A stretch of 53,239 nt of DNA, from assembly GCA_003281525.1 (NCBI GenBank), contig QCBT01000008.1:1-53239 (forward strand), written 5' to 3'. A program made the position numbers and the translations under genes. Below, in pieces: positions 9,295 to 18,258 of this stretch (the first letter of the stretch is position 1; each line of letters begins with the position of its first letter). The notes beneath the pieces are model-generated. The model was not told where the DNA came from, made no database searches, and saw only the letters and a list, made by a program, of their open reading frames with translations. This DNA comes from Prochlorococcus sp. AG-347-J06. GTDB taxonomy: Bacteria > Cyanobacteriota > Cyanobacteriia > PCC-6307 > Cyanobiaceae.

Positions 9295-10242
9295 TTATAT
9301 ACATTGCGCCAATTTTATTGATCCTACAAGTAATCCAAAGTCATCAATAACTGGCAAGATTGATATTTTATTAGATTGCATTAAATTCAATGCTGCAGAA
9401 ACTTTTGAACGTGATTTAATAGTTAAAGGAGTTGAAAATTTAAGATTTTTTATCTTAGTTGTTAATTTAACTCCGCTTTCAATACATCTTCTGAGATCTC
9501 CATCAGTAAAAACCCATAAAAGTTTTCTGTTTTCACAAATAAAAACAGCACCTTGTTGACCTTTAGATATCTCTATTATTATTTCTTTTATTGATTTATC
9601 CTTCTCGCAAACTGGAAGACATTGAGAATTCATTATGTTATCAACAATTTCAAAATTTAATTTATGAAGATTTCCTAAAGGATGAAATCTTGCAAAATCA
9701 TTTTCCTTAAATCCCCTTTCCATTGCACAAATACTAGCTAATGCATCTCCAAGTGCCATGGTCACTGAAGTGGAGCATGTAGGAGCTAAGTTCAATGGAC
9801 AAGCTTCATTTTCTACTACTGCATTTAAAGTGCAAGTTGCCTCTTTATTTATGGTTGAATCTATTTTTCCTGTAATTGCGATGCTCTTAATGCCATTTTT
9901 ATTGGCGTAGTTCAAAAGCCTCACTAATTCATCAGTTTCTCCACTATTAGAAATTAAAATCAAAAGGTCATTTTTTCTTAATATCCCAAGATCACCATGG
10001 AAAGCATCCGAAGTGTGAAGAAATATAGAGGGGGTGCCTAATGAAGCTAGTGTAGAGGTTATTTTTCTACCAATGTTACCTGATTTCCCAATTCCTGATA
10101 TTATTACGGTCCCTTCGCAATGAATAATTAAGTCAACGCATTTAGAAAAATTTAAACCTATTTTTTTAGATGAGGCAAAAATAGCTTGAGCCTCTGCTTC
10201 TAAAACCCTCTGAGCCTCTTTTATTCGTTCAGTCGGTCTCAT
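9295..10242 (-). CDS. kdsD: arabinose-5-phosphate isomerase (KdsD/KpsF type)
   Basis: Converts ribulose-5-phosphate to arabinose-5-phosphate, the first step towards Kdo. An N-terminal SIS domain carries GIGKSGNIGRK, FHGDLG, ISNSGETDEL, CPLNLAPTCST and FARFHPLGNL (the conserved His). Two CBS motifs fill the C-terminal third (about 205-315). The 315-residue length is close to E. coli KdsD/KpsF. It is divergent from kdsA across 237 bp, forming a compact Kdo locus. KdsD and the capsule-specific KpsF cannot be told apart from sequence alone. Confidence 0.92.
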   Translation of the reverse strand: MRPTERIKEAQRVLEAEAQAIFASSKKIGLNFSKCVDLIIHCEGTVIISGIGKSGNIGRKITSTLASLGTPSIFLHTSDAFHGDLGILRKNDLLILISNSGETDELVRLLNYANKNGIKSIAITGKIDSTINKEATCTLNAVVENEACPLNLAPTCSTSVTMALGDALASICAMERGFKENDFARFHPLGNLHKLNFEIVDNIMNSQCLPVCEKDKSIKEIIIEISKGQQGAVFICENRKLLWVFTDGDLRRCIESGVKLTTKIKNLKFSTPLTIKSRSKVSAALNLMQSNKISILPVIDDFGLLVGSIKLAQCI

Positions 10243-10436
10243 CTAAAAGAAAGATCTGAGATAATTAATAATTAATAATAAACCTTTTAGGTTTATTTAA
10301 GTCTAGATCTATTCAAAAAGAAATTTTTTTAAATGAGAATGTTTTTTTATTACATGAAAAAAAATATTTATATCCAATATAGTTTACTAATTTTCCTTTT
10401 ATTTTCTATTAAAAAAAAATTTAGAGGACAACATAC

Positions 10437-10442
10437 TATAAT
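10437..10442 (+). promoter_or_regulatory. possible -10 element upstream of kdsA
   Basis: A perfect TATAAT lies 37 bp before the kdsA ATG in the 237 bp kdsD-kdsA spacer. No convincing -35 hexamer sits at the right distance, which is common for cyanobacterial promoters. The rest of the spacer is A/T-rich with short ATTAAT repeats near 10262-10278. Confidence 0.35.
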
Positions 10443-10479
10443 ATGAAACGCAAAATAACTAATCTAATAATTTCTTCTG

Positions 10480-11313
10480 ATGTATCAATATCCGATTTGT
10501 ATAGGAAAAGATAAAAGAATAACAATAATAGGAGGAATTAATGTTTTAGATGATATTGATGAGGCGCTTGAAATAGGTTTTAAATTTAAGGAATCTTGTA
10601 ATAGAAACCAAATCTCCTACGTGTTTAAGGCAAGTTTTGATAAAGCTAATAGAACATCATTTGATAGTTATAGAGGACCAGGATTTACTAAAGGTTTAGA
10701 GATGTTAAGAGAAATAAAAGATATTTTGAAAGTCCCAATTCTTACAGATATTCACGAGTCATTTCAGTCCAATGAAGCTGCAGAAGTTTGTGATATGCTT
10801 CAACTTCCTGCTTTTTTGGCACGTCAGACTGATATTATACGAGCTTTAGCCAATACTGGAAAACCAATTAATATTAAAAAACCTCAATTTATTTCTCCTG
10901 ACCAGATTAAGTTTATTGTCCAAAAGTTTTCAAATTTTGGATGTGATGATGTTGTAATTTGTGAGAGGGGAAGTATGTATGGATATAATCAACAAATAGT
11001 TGATATTGTTGGTCTCGAGATAGTTAAAGAACAAACAAAAAAACCAGTTTGCGTGGATATTACCCACTCTTTACAATGTAGAAATGAAGATAGCTCGGCA
11101 TCAAGCGGGAGAAGAAAGTATGCTTTAAATTTAGCTAAAGCAGTCACTGCTACATCTATTGACGCATTATTTATAGAAGCACATAAAAAACCTGATTTTG
11201 CAAAATGTGATGGGCCCTCAGCAATTCCCTCTGATGTCATCCCCGAATTTATAGATCAAGTATGTGAAATAGATAATCTCGTAAAGAATCAAGACATTAT
11301 ACGGATAGAATAA
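10480..11313 (+). CDS. kdsA: 3-deoxy-8-phosphooctulonate synthase
   Basis: Condenses phosphoenolpyruvate with arabinose-5-phosphate to give Kdo-8-phosphate. The 277 residues carry the family blocks VFKASFDKANRTS, YRGPGF, LTDIHE, QLPAFLARQTD, INIKKPQFISP, DITHSLQCR, FIEAHKKPDFAKCDGPSA. The active-site loop reads IGGINVLDD, with Asn21 at the position where metal-dependent enzymes have Cys, so this matches the metal-independent, E. coli-like class. It starts at ATG 10480 and is followed after 62 bp by the fused kdsB-kdsC gene, forming an operon for CMP-Kdo. Confidence 0.95.
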   Translation: MYQYPICIGKDKRITIIGGINVLDDIDEALEIGFKFKESCNRNQISYVFKASFDKANRTSFDSYRGPGFTKGLEMLREIKDILKVPILTDIHESFQSNEAAEVCDMLQLPAFLARQTDIIRALANTGKPINIKKPQFISPDQIKFIVQKFSNFGCDDVVICERGSMYGYNQQIVDIVGLEIVKEQTKKPVCVDITHSLQCRNEDSSASSGRRKYALNLAKAVTATSIDALFIEAHKKPDFAKCDGPSAIPSDVIPEFIDQVCEIDNLVKNQDIIRIE

Positions 11314-11375
11314 AATATTTATTGTTAGAAAAGTGCTTTGATAAATATAATTAAGAGATTCAAAGTAATGGTTCA

Positions 11376-12566
11376 ATGCTAAAAAGAACTTGCACTATTT
11401 TAATCCCAGTCAGAATGGGATCCTCGAGATTACCTAACAAACCTTTAAAAGATATAGCAGGCAAGCCGCTACTCAAATGGGTTATTGAATTGGCACAGAA
11501 AATCAATTTTAAAGCTTCTATAATAGTATTAACAGAAGATAAGATAATCAAAGATTACGTTGATTCTTTAGGAGTCGAATGTTTCCTTACTGATAAATTA
11601 CATAAAAATGGAACTGCAAGAATATTAGAAATCCTTGATAGTATAGATTCCGATTTTATTATTAATCTTCAGGGAGATGAACCTCTAGTTAATCCAATAG
11701 ATTTAAGTAATTTATATGAAACGATAAAATCTGGTGATTCTGATATCGCTTCCATTTGTCATGAAGTTGGTAATTTAGAAGCAGAGGACCCCTCTAATGT
11801 AAAAGTTGTTTTTGATATTAATCAATATGCTCTTTATTTTAGTAGATCAAAAATTCCCTATGGAGCTAAAACTTTTTACTCACATAAGGGTATTTATGCA
11901 TTCAAAAGATCCTCTTTAGAAAAGATAAAATTTCTTAAATCGAGTTTTCTTGGAAATTGCGAAGATCTAGAACAACTGCAATGGTTAGAAAATAATATGT
12001 CAATAAGAATGATGATTTCAAAAAATAAGTCTATTGGAGTTGATACCCAAGATGATTTGATAAAAGCAGAAAATGCTTTAATGTCTAATAATATAAAAGC
12101 CCTGATTTGTGATATTGATGGGACATTAACCAATGGTCTTGTGTGGTACGGGAAAGAAGGGGAGGAATTGAAATCTTTTAATGTAAAAGATGGCTTAGCA
12201 ATAAAGAAACTTTTATCGAAAGGTTTTAAAGTTGGTTTTATTAGCGGAAGAGATTCTGAGCCATTACGAATTAGAGCAAAAGAACTTGGAGTAAAATTTA
12301 TAAAATTTAATCAGGTTGATAAAAAGATAGGTTGTTTGGAGCTCCTAAGTGAAATGCAATTGGAAGTCAAAAATGTAGCCTATATTGGCGATGATGAAAG
12401 TGATATAACTTGCTGCACCCTAATTCCTTTCTCTTTTGCAGTAAAAGACTGTCATAAAAATTTAAAAAAAGTTTCAAGATTTCACTTAGAGGAAAAAGGA
12501 GGAGAAGGTGTCTTAAATGGATTCATAGAAAAGTTGAACTTTTTAAGTACTAATCCAAAAATATAA
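11376..12566 (+). CDS. kdsB-kdsC: fused CMP-Kdo synthetase / Kdo-8-phosphate phosphatase (KdsB-KdsC)
   Basis: One 396-residue chain combines two steps of Kdo activation. Residues 1 to about 232 are KdsB: IPVRMGSSRLPNKPL, a dinucleotide-type cytidylyltransferase start, NLQGDEP near 98-103, and SRSKIPYG. Residues about 240-396 are KdsC, a HAD-family phosphatase: DIDGTLTNG at 246-254 (nucleophile Asp246), FISGRDS near 289, and GDDESD at 338-343. KdsC dephosphorylates Kdo-8-phosphate and KdsB then makes CMP-Kdo, so the fusion joins consecutive reactions, with the later enzyme N-terminal. The frame is uninterrupted across the joint, so this is not an artefact of a readthrough stop. Confidence 0.9.
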   Translation: MLKRTCTILIPVRMGSSRLPNKPLKDIAGKPLLKWVIELAQKINFKASIIVLTEDKIIKDYVDSLGVECFLTDKLHKNGTARILEILDSIDSDFIINLQGDEPLVNPIDLSNLYETIKSGDSDIASICHEVGNLEAEDPSNVKVVFDINQYALYFSRSKIPYGAKTFYSHKGIYAFKRSSLEKIKFLKSSFLGNCEDLEQLQWLENNMSIRMMISKNKSIGVDTQDDLIKAENALMSNNIKALICDIDGTLTNGLVWYGKEGEELKSFNVKDGLAIKKLLSKGFKVGFISGRDSEPLRIRAKELGVKFIKFNQVDKKIGCLELLSEMQLEVKNVAYIGDDESDITCCTLIPFSFAVKDCHKNLKKVSRFHLEEKGGEGVLNGFIEKLNFLSTNPKI

Positions 12567-12672
12567 AGATTTAGAAAGAAATGAATGCCACATTATTAGA
12601 CATCATGATATCTTTTATGAAAGATAAAAGTTTTCTAATATTGCAAATTTTACATTTTGATTTTTATTTGAT

Positions 12673-13722
12673 ATGAGTCCAAATAAAAAGATAGTTCTTG
12701 TAACAGGAGCTGCAGGTTTTATAGGATCTGCAATTGTAAAAAAGCTTTTGTCAGAAAATTGCGAAGTTATAGGAATTGATAATATAAATGGTTACTATAA
12801 TCCTTCTTTAAAAGAAAAAAGGATTAAAAATATTGAGCAAACTGCTCAAAATAATTGTTGGCGATTTTGTAGGGTTAATTTAGAAAATGCAAAAAAAATA
12901 GACCAAATTTTTGAGGAATTTAAACCTAATATTGTTATAAATTTGGCTGCACAGGCTGGCGTTAGATATTCATTAAAGAACCCAACTAGTTATATAGAGA
13001 GTAATATTTTGGGATTTTTAAATATTCTTGAAGGATGTAGAAACTTTAAAATAGAACACTTGATTTATGCGTCTAGTAGTTCAGTTTATGGAGGTAATAA
13101 AATTACGCCTTTTAATGAGTCCCATTCTGTTGACCATCCAGTAAGTCTTTATGCTGCTACAAAAAAATCCAACGAAGTGTTGGCGCATTCTTATAGCCAC
13201 CTTTTTCAAATTCCTATGACAGGATTGAGATTTTTTACTGTGTACGGACCTATGGGTAGGCCAGATATGGCGCCAATGATTTTTGCAGATGCGATGCTCA
13301 GAGGACAAGCAATTAATGTTTTTAACAATGGTAATATGTCACGGGATTTCACATATATAGATGATGCAGTAGATGCTATTTATAGATGTTTTTTAAAAAC
13401 TCCATATCCAAATATACATTTTCATGAAAATGTGCCAGAGCCATCAACATCCTTTGCACCCCATAGGATTTTCAATGTAGGAAGTAATAATCCAACTAAT
13501 CTATTAAATTTCATTGAATTATTAGAAGCTTCACTGGGTGTAAAGGCATTAAAGATTATGAAACCTATGCAGCCTGGTGATGTTCAGGAAACTTTTGCCG
13601 ATATTAATTGTTTAAAAGATTGGGTAAACTATAGTCCTAAAACTTTATTGGATTCAGGTATCTTAAAGTTCGCTAAATGGTATAAAGAATATTTTAATTC
13701 ATCTTATTATCAAAGAGGATAA
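12673..13722 (+). CDS. UDP-glucuronate 4-epimerase-like SDR
   Basis: A 349-residue extended short-chain dehydrogenase. It has GAAGFIGSAIV, LAAQAGVRYSLKNP, ASSSSVYGGN, the catalytic YAATKKSNE, LRFFTVYGPMGRPDMA and RDFTYIDDAVDA. AAQAGVRYS plus GPMGRPDMA is typical of UDP-glucuronate/UDP-galacturonate 4-epimerases of capsule loci, so the likely product is UDP-galacturonate. It follows the Kdo operon by 106 bp on the same strand and is convergent with the CapD-like gene, with 4 bp between the stops. Confidence 0.85.
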   Translation: MSPNKKIVLVTGAAGFIGSAIVKKLLSENCEVIGIDNINGYYNPSLKEKRIKNIEQTAQNNCWRFCRVNLENAKKIDQIFEEFKPNIVINLAAQAGVRYSLKNPTSYIESNILGFLNILEGCRNFKIEHLIYASSSSVYGGNKITPFNESHSVDHPVSLYAATKKSNEVLAHSYSHLFQIPMTGLRFFTVYGPMGRPDMAPMIFADAMLRGQAINVFNNGNMSRDFTYIDDAVDAIYRCFLKTPYPNIHFHENVPEPSTSFAPHRIFNVGSNNPTNLLNFIELLEASLGVKALKIMKPMQPGDVQETFADINCLKDWVNYSPKTLLDSGILKFAKWYKEYFNSSYYQRG

Positions 13723-13726
13723 GTTT

Positions 13727-15619
13727 TTAAACCAATTTTTCCTTCGATTGTTTTTTCCACTCTGGTACAAGCTTTTTTAAAATATTCAGACTTTCATTAA
13801 GATTATAATTATCAAGATGGAATTTTAAATCTTTTAATATTTTTTCAATAACGATAAATTTTATAGAGTTTTCGTAAGCTTTAAAAATTCTCGAATTTGT
13901 TGTAGGTTTTGATTCTGCATTTATGAGCAGTTCTTCATATAATTTTTCACCTGGTCTTAATCCAGTGGAAATGATTTCAATGTCACCATTTATATTACTT
14001 TCATTTTTTATGGAAAGTCCGCTGAGATTGATCATTTGTCTCGCAAGATCATATATCTTAACTGGATCACCCATGTCTAATAAAAAAATATCTCCTCCTT
14101 CAGAAAGCACTGAAGATTGAATAACAAGTTGAGCGGCCTCTTTTATTGTCATGAAATATCTAATTATATTTGGGTCAGTTAAGGTGATAGGCCCTCCAGA
14201 TTTTATTTGTTCTTTAAATTTTAGGACAACAGAACCTGAAGATCCAAGCACATTCCCAAACCTAACCATTGAAAAAAGTGTTTCTTTGTAAGTATTATCT
14301 TTATCTGAATTTATTGATTCTTTTTCTGCATAGGCTTGAACAATTAATTCTGCAACCCGTTTTGATGCGCCCATTATGTTTGTGGGTCTTACAGACTTAT
14401 CAGTTGAAATTAAAATTAGTTTTTCAATATGATTGTTTGCTGCAGCTTCGCAAACAGCAACTGTTGAAAAAATATTATTTTTAATACCCTCTATTGGATT
14501 TAACTCTACTATGGGAACATGCTTATATGCAGCAGCATGAAAAATAATATCAATATTATTATCTATAATAGTTTTATTAACTAACTTATAATTAGAACTT
14601 GAACCTAAGATAGATAATATTCGAATATTGTCTGTATTTATTTGTGTAATTTCTTCATTTATATTATAAAGATTCTCTTCGCTAATTTCCAAAATAATAA
14701 TTTTCTTTGGCTTATTTTGAATTACTTGTCTACATAATTCACTACCAATCGATCCACCTGCACCAGTTATCAATATTGTTTTATTTTTAATTGCTAAATT
14801 CATTAAATCACTTTGAGCCTCGATCACTTCCCTACCTAAAAGTTCCTCAATTGGGATTGGCCTAAGTGCATCAATCTTGGTTTTTCCTTTTGTAATTTCA
14901 TCTATTGATGGGATATCCAATATTGGTAATTCTAGATTTTGCAACATTTTAATTATCTTTCTTTTTCTCGAAATACTGATAGATGGTATTGCTAAAAGAA
15001 TTTGCTTAAGATTATCTTTAAATTTGTAAATTTGATGAGGAGGGTATATCTTAACTTCGTTAATTTTCGTGCCCCACAACTTAGGATTATCATCAAAAAA
15101 AGCTACAGTATTCAACCTGCCTGAGAGTTTTAAGGATGCAAGCAACTGAGTCCCTGCAGCTCCTGCACCATATATTCCTATTGAATTATTAACGACTTTA
15201 TCTTTCGATAATTTCATTACTAAATCTCTTATGAAAATTCTTAAAAGTAAAATTAAAGACGTTAGGATTATGTGGAGTTTTAAAAAGTAGAAAATACTTG
15301 GTAATTTATAATTAGAGAAAACACCAATTAAATAGATACAAAAAATTATAATGAAATTTTTTTTAGCAAATTTATAATATGTTTGGCTCCCAATGTATCG
15401 AGTTATATTTAAATAAAATCCAGAAAAGAAATAAGTTAAAGTTGAGAAAAAGCTTATACTTATAAATAGCAAATTCATATAGGGTGTTTTATTAGAATCA
15501 AAATTAAATGTAATTAGAACAGAAAAATAAATTATTAAAATATCAAAAGATATAAGTGATAAAACTCTTAAAACTCTTGGGAAACTATAAACTTTTTCAA
15601 GGAAATAATTTATTTTCAT
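13727..15619 (-). CDS. membrane-anchored UDP-sugar 4,6-dehydratase, CapD/WbpM/FlaA1 family
   Basis: A 630-residue polysaccharide-biosynthesis protein. The N-terminal ~130 residues form about four membrane helices, followed by a Rossmann-like domain (SIGIYGAGAAGTQLLASL) and the catalytic SDR domain starting at ITGAGGSIGSELCRQ. HAAAYKHVP and STDKSVRPTNIMGASKR follow. In the last motif Met replaces the usual SDR Tyr, as is normal for WbpM/PglF-type dehydratases. It probably makes UDP-2-acetamido-2,6-dideoxy-hexos-4-ulose at the inner membrane, a substrate for the nearby DegT aminotransferase. Size fits the long membrane-bound class. Confidence 0.9.
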   Translation of the reverse strand: MKINYFLEKVYSFPRVLRVLSLISFDILIIYFSVLITFNFDSNKTPYMNLLFISISFFSTLTYFFSGFYLNITRYIGSQTYYKFAKKNFIIIFCIYLIGVFSNYKLPSIFYFLKLHIILTSLILLLRIFIRDLVMKLSKDKVVNNSIGIYGAGAAGTQLLASLKLSGRLNTVAFFDDNPKLWGTKINEVKIYPPHQIYKFKDNLKQILLAIPSISISRKRKIIKMLQNLELPILDIPSIDEITKGKTKIDALRPIPIEELLGREVIEAQSDLMNLAIKNKTILITGAGGSIGSELCRQVIQNKPKKIIILEISEENLYNINEEITQINTDNIRILSILGSSSNYKLVNKTIIDNNIDIIFHAAAYKHVPIVELNPIEGIKNNIFSTVAVCEAAANNHIEKLILISTDKSVRPTNIMGASKRVAELIVQAYAEKESINSDKDNTYKETLFSMVRFGNVLGSSGSVVLKFKEQIKSGGPITLTDPNIIRYFMTIKEAAQLVIQSSVLSEGGDIFLLDMGDPVKIYDLARQMINLSGLSIKNESNINGDIEIISTGLRPGEKLYEELLINAESKPTTNSRIFKAYENSIKFIVIEKILKDLKFHLDNYNLNESLNILKKLVPEWKKQSKEKLV

Positions 15620-15681
15620 TATGGACTAAACCAAAATTTATTTATAGGTAGCTTTTTGTTGGCTATAAATATATTCCCATT

Positions 15682-15709
15682 CTAGTACTAGTTTAGTACT
15701 GAAATACTA
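15682..15709. promoter_or_regulatory. TAGTACT repeat cluster in divergent spacer, possible operator
   Basis: The 231 bp between the CapD-like gene and the GT4 gene contains the perfect palindrome CTAGTACTAG (15682-15691). TAGTACT occurs at 15684-15690 and again at 15694-15700, one helical turn later, and the inverted relative AATACTA follows at 15703-15709. The layout resembles a binding site for a dimeric regulator acting on divergent promoters. No regulator gene is adjacent. Confidence 0.3.
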
Positions 15710-15850
15710 ATGATTTCTAAATATGAATTTTGGTAATCAATAATATTTAAGTTTCTTGTAATCAGATAATTTTTTATGGAGGAATTTAAGCTTGCAGTTA
15801 TTAATAAATGTTTTAATCAAATTAGATGATAAGCTGAAAAAAAAAGATTA

Positions 15851-17104
15851 ATGCTTGTTTGGATACTTCAAACTGGGGAACCTTTAAATTGCGATGGTAA
15901 TCAACTAAGACCAATGCGAGCTATTAATTTAAGTAAAGCTTTAGTTTCAAGGGGTCATAAAGTAGAAATTATTTCAACAAGATTTTTTCATCAAGAAAAG
16001 AGATTTAGAAAAAATATTAGTAATAATATACTAGGAATAAATGAAACTCTTGTTGATTCACCAGGTTATAAATCTAATATTAGTGTTAGTAGATTAGTTG
16101 ATCACCATATTCTTTCTTTCAACTTACTAATGAACCTGTTAAAACGGAAAAATAGACCAGATATTATGTTTGTGGGTTTTCCTCCAATTGAATGGTCTTT
16201 AATATCTATTGGATATTCTTTTTTTAAATCAATACCAATAGTTATAGATGTCAAAGATCTTTGGCCAGATATTTTTTGGGATAAAGAGGATATTAATCCA
16301 CTAAAAAAAGAACTAATTAAGTTTTTATTTTTACCTTATAGAATTTATTGTGTTTTAATAGCATCTTTAACTGACTATATTACTGGCCCAACAGAATTAA
16401 TTGCTAATTATTTAAAAAATAATTATCAAAATAAATTTTTGTCAGAGATTCTCAAGAATCAAGATCCAAAGACTTTCCCTTCTCCTATTGTGCCTCCAAA
16501 AGAAGAAGAACAAATAAAACTAGATCTTGTTAAAACAGATCCTAAAGAATGTCTAAATATTTTGTTTCTTGGTTCATTAATGTCTGTTTATGATTTTAAA
16601 ACAATTAAAAAAAGTATTGAAATTCTTAATAAAAAGAAAATAAAGATCCAATTATTTATAGCAGGTAGAGGAGGTAGTGAAAATTATATAAAAGATATCT
16701 TTAAGCATATTGAAAATGTTTATTTTCTAGGCTGGATAAGTAGAAAAGAAGCAATAGACATTTCTTTAAGTTGTCATCTAGCTTTAGCTCCCTACAAAAA
16801 TATAAAAAACTATGAATTAAATTTAGTTAATAAATATATTGACTATATGTCTTTGGGGTTACCAATACTTTCTCCTTTAAGGGGATTTGCTTATGAATTG
16901 ATTAATAAATATGAAATAGGATGGAATTATCCCCCTAAACAAGCATCAACTTTGGCAGATATTATTATTGGTATAGTTGAATCTCCTCAAAAAATAAAAT
17001 TAAGATCTAAAAATGCTATGACCCTGTTTAAAAAAAATTATAAATTTGACGTGGTTTATGATCAACTAGTAAATAAACTTGAACAGATAGCTAATAATAA
17101 ATAA
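15851..17104 (+). CDS. GT4 family glycosyltransferase (WbuB-like)
   Basis: A 417-residue GT-B-fold glycosyltransferase. The N-terminal domain has ILQTGEPL, LSKALVSRGHKVEIIST, and IVIDVKDLWPDIFWD, which resembles WbuB-type fucosamine transferases. The C-terminal domain has NILFLGSLMSVYDFKTI, LFIAGRGG, YFLGWISRKE and YMSLGLPILSPLRG. It likely adds a deoxy-amino sugar to a lipid-linked glycan on the cytoplasmic face. Start ATG at 15851 follows an A-rich stretch with no strong ribosome-binding site. Confidence 0.8.
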   Translation: MLVWILQTGEPLNCDGNQLRPMRAINLSKALVSRGHKVEIISTRFFHQEKRFRKNISNNILGINETLVDSPGYKSNISVSRLVDHHILSFNLLMNLLKRKNRPDIMFVGFPPIEWSLISIGYSFFKSIPIVIDVKDLWPDIFWDKEDINPLKKELIKFLFLPYRIYCVLIASLTDYITGPTELIANYLKNNYQNKFLSEILKNQDPKTFPSPIVPPKEEEQIKLDLVKTDPKECLNILFLGSLMSVYDFKTIKKSIEILNKKKIKIQLFIAGRGGSENYIKDIFKHIENVYFLGWISRKEAIDISLSCHLALAPYKNIKNYELNLVNKYIDYMSLGLPILSPLRGFAYELINKYEIGWNYPPKQASTLADIIIGIVESPQKIKLRSKNAMTLFKKNYKFDVVYDQLVNKLEQIANNK

Positions 17105-17192
17105 ATAAACTTATTAATATTTGTTTTCGAATTTTTAAAATATTATTATGTTTAAATTATATATATAAATATCTTTAGACTTATTTTTATTT

Positions 17193-17200
17193 AAAGGAGG
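17193..17200 (+). promoter_or_regulatory. strong Shine-Dalgarno before the E1 alpha gene
   Basis: AAAGGAGG stands 14 bp before ATG 17215. Such a full anti-SD match is unusual in this window, where most genes have weak or no SD. It supports the start chosen for the E1 alpha-like gene. Confidence 0.5.
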
Positions 17201-17214
17201 TAAAAATTATTTCT

Positions 17215-18258
17215 ATGATTAGTGATGGTGGGAAAAAAGTTCTTGAAGATCCTAACTATATTTTTGCAAAACTAAATATATCTCAAATCGAACATTCTTA
17301 TTTGGAAGATTTCCTAATGTCAATGAGTGTTATAAGAGCCGCAGAAATAAAGATTGCCGAAGCAAAAAAAAATGGTTTAATTAAGGGTCCAGTCCATTTA
17401 GGTGTAGGCCAAGAAGCTATAGCAGTAGGTGTTTCTAAGAATTTAAGAAATACAGATCGTATTTTCGGTGCACATAGATCACATTCTCATGTTTTGGGAG
17501 TAGATAATGATTTACATAAGCTTTTCGCTGAAGTTTTAGGAAAAAATACTGGATTTTCTTCTGGTATGGGAGGCTCGATGCATCTCGCCAGTAAATCAAA
17601 GGGTTTTTTGGGGTCTGTACCAATAGTTACAGGAACTGTCCCTTTAGCTGTAGGTGCAGGATTGGCCTCTAAATTACAAAAATCTGGGGATATTGCAATT
17701 TCTTATTTGGGAGATGGAGCAACTGAAGAGGGTGTATTTCATGAGTCACTAAATTTTGCAAGAGTGTCAAATATTCCTATTTTATTTGTTGTAGAAAATA
17801 ATTTGTTTTCAAGTCATATGCATATGAGCCTGAGACAACCTCTAAATACTATTAATAGATTTGCGAAAGCTCATGAAATAGAAACTAAACTTGTTGATGG
17901 TAATGACGTTGTTGAAATTTATAGAACATCATCAGAATTTATAAGAAGGATGAGATTAAAACCTGAACCTTATTTAATAGAAGCAATTACCTATAGATGG
18001 TTCGGACATGTTGATTGGAGGGAAGATATTGATGTGGGCGTTGCCAGATCAAAAAAAGATTTATTGAATTGGAAAAAAAGAGATCCAATAAAGAGGTTGA
18101 GTGATGCAATGATTAATAAAAAAATTTGGACAATAGAAAAACAGCATAATTTAGATTTAAAAGTTGATGAGTTGATTCATGCGAATTGGGAAAAAGCTTT
18201 GCATGATGATTTCCCTGATAGAAAATCACTTTTAGATAATGTTTACAAATATGATTAG
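17215..18258 (+). CDS. thiamine-diphosphate dehydrogenase E1 alpha-like subunit
   Basis: A 347-residue homologue of the alpha subunit of 2-oxo acid dehydrogenases (PdhA/AcoA family). It shows VHLGVGQEAIAVG, FGAHRSHSHVL, GMGGSMH, and the ThDP motif GDGATEEG (about 165-172) closing with VVENN about 25 residues on. The phospho-loop region is WFGHVDWRED. No lipoyl E2 or E3 gene is nearby, and it lies inside the glycan cluster, so a decarboxylating role in making an unusual sugar or acyl substituent is more likely than central metabolism. It overlaps the beta subunit gene. Confidence 0.85.
   Translation: MISDGGKKVLEDPNYIFAKLNISQIEHSYLEDFLMSMSVIRAAEIKIAEAKKNGLIKGPVHLGVGQEAIAVGVSKNLRNTDRIFGAHRSHSHVLGVDNDLHKLFAEVLGKNTGFSSGMGGSMHLASKSKGFLGSVPIVTGTVPLAVGAGLASKLQKSGDIAISYLGDGATEEGVFHESLNFARVSNIPILFVVENNLFSSHMHMSLRQPLNTINRFAKAHEIETKLVDGNDVVEIYRTSSEFIRRMRLKPEPYLIEAITYRWFGHVDWREDIDVGVARSKKDLLNWKKRDPIKRLSDAMINKKIWTIEKQHNLDLKVDELIHANWEKALHDDFPDRKSLLDNVYKYD

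Noticed and set aside
10989..11240. Minus-strand frame inside kdsA
   Set aside because: It lies wholly within a well-supported gene and has no recognisable product.
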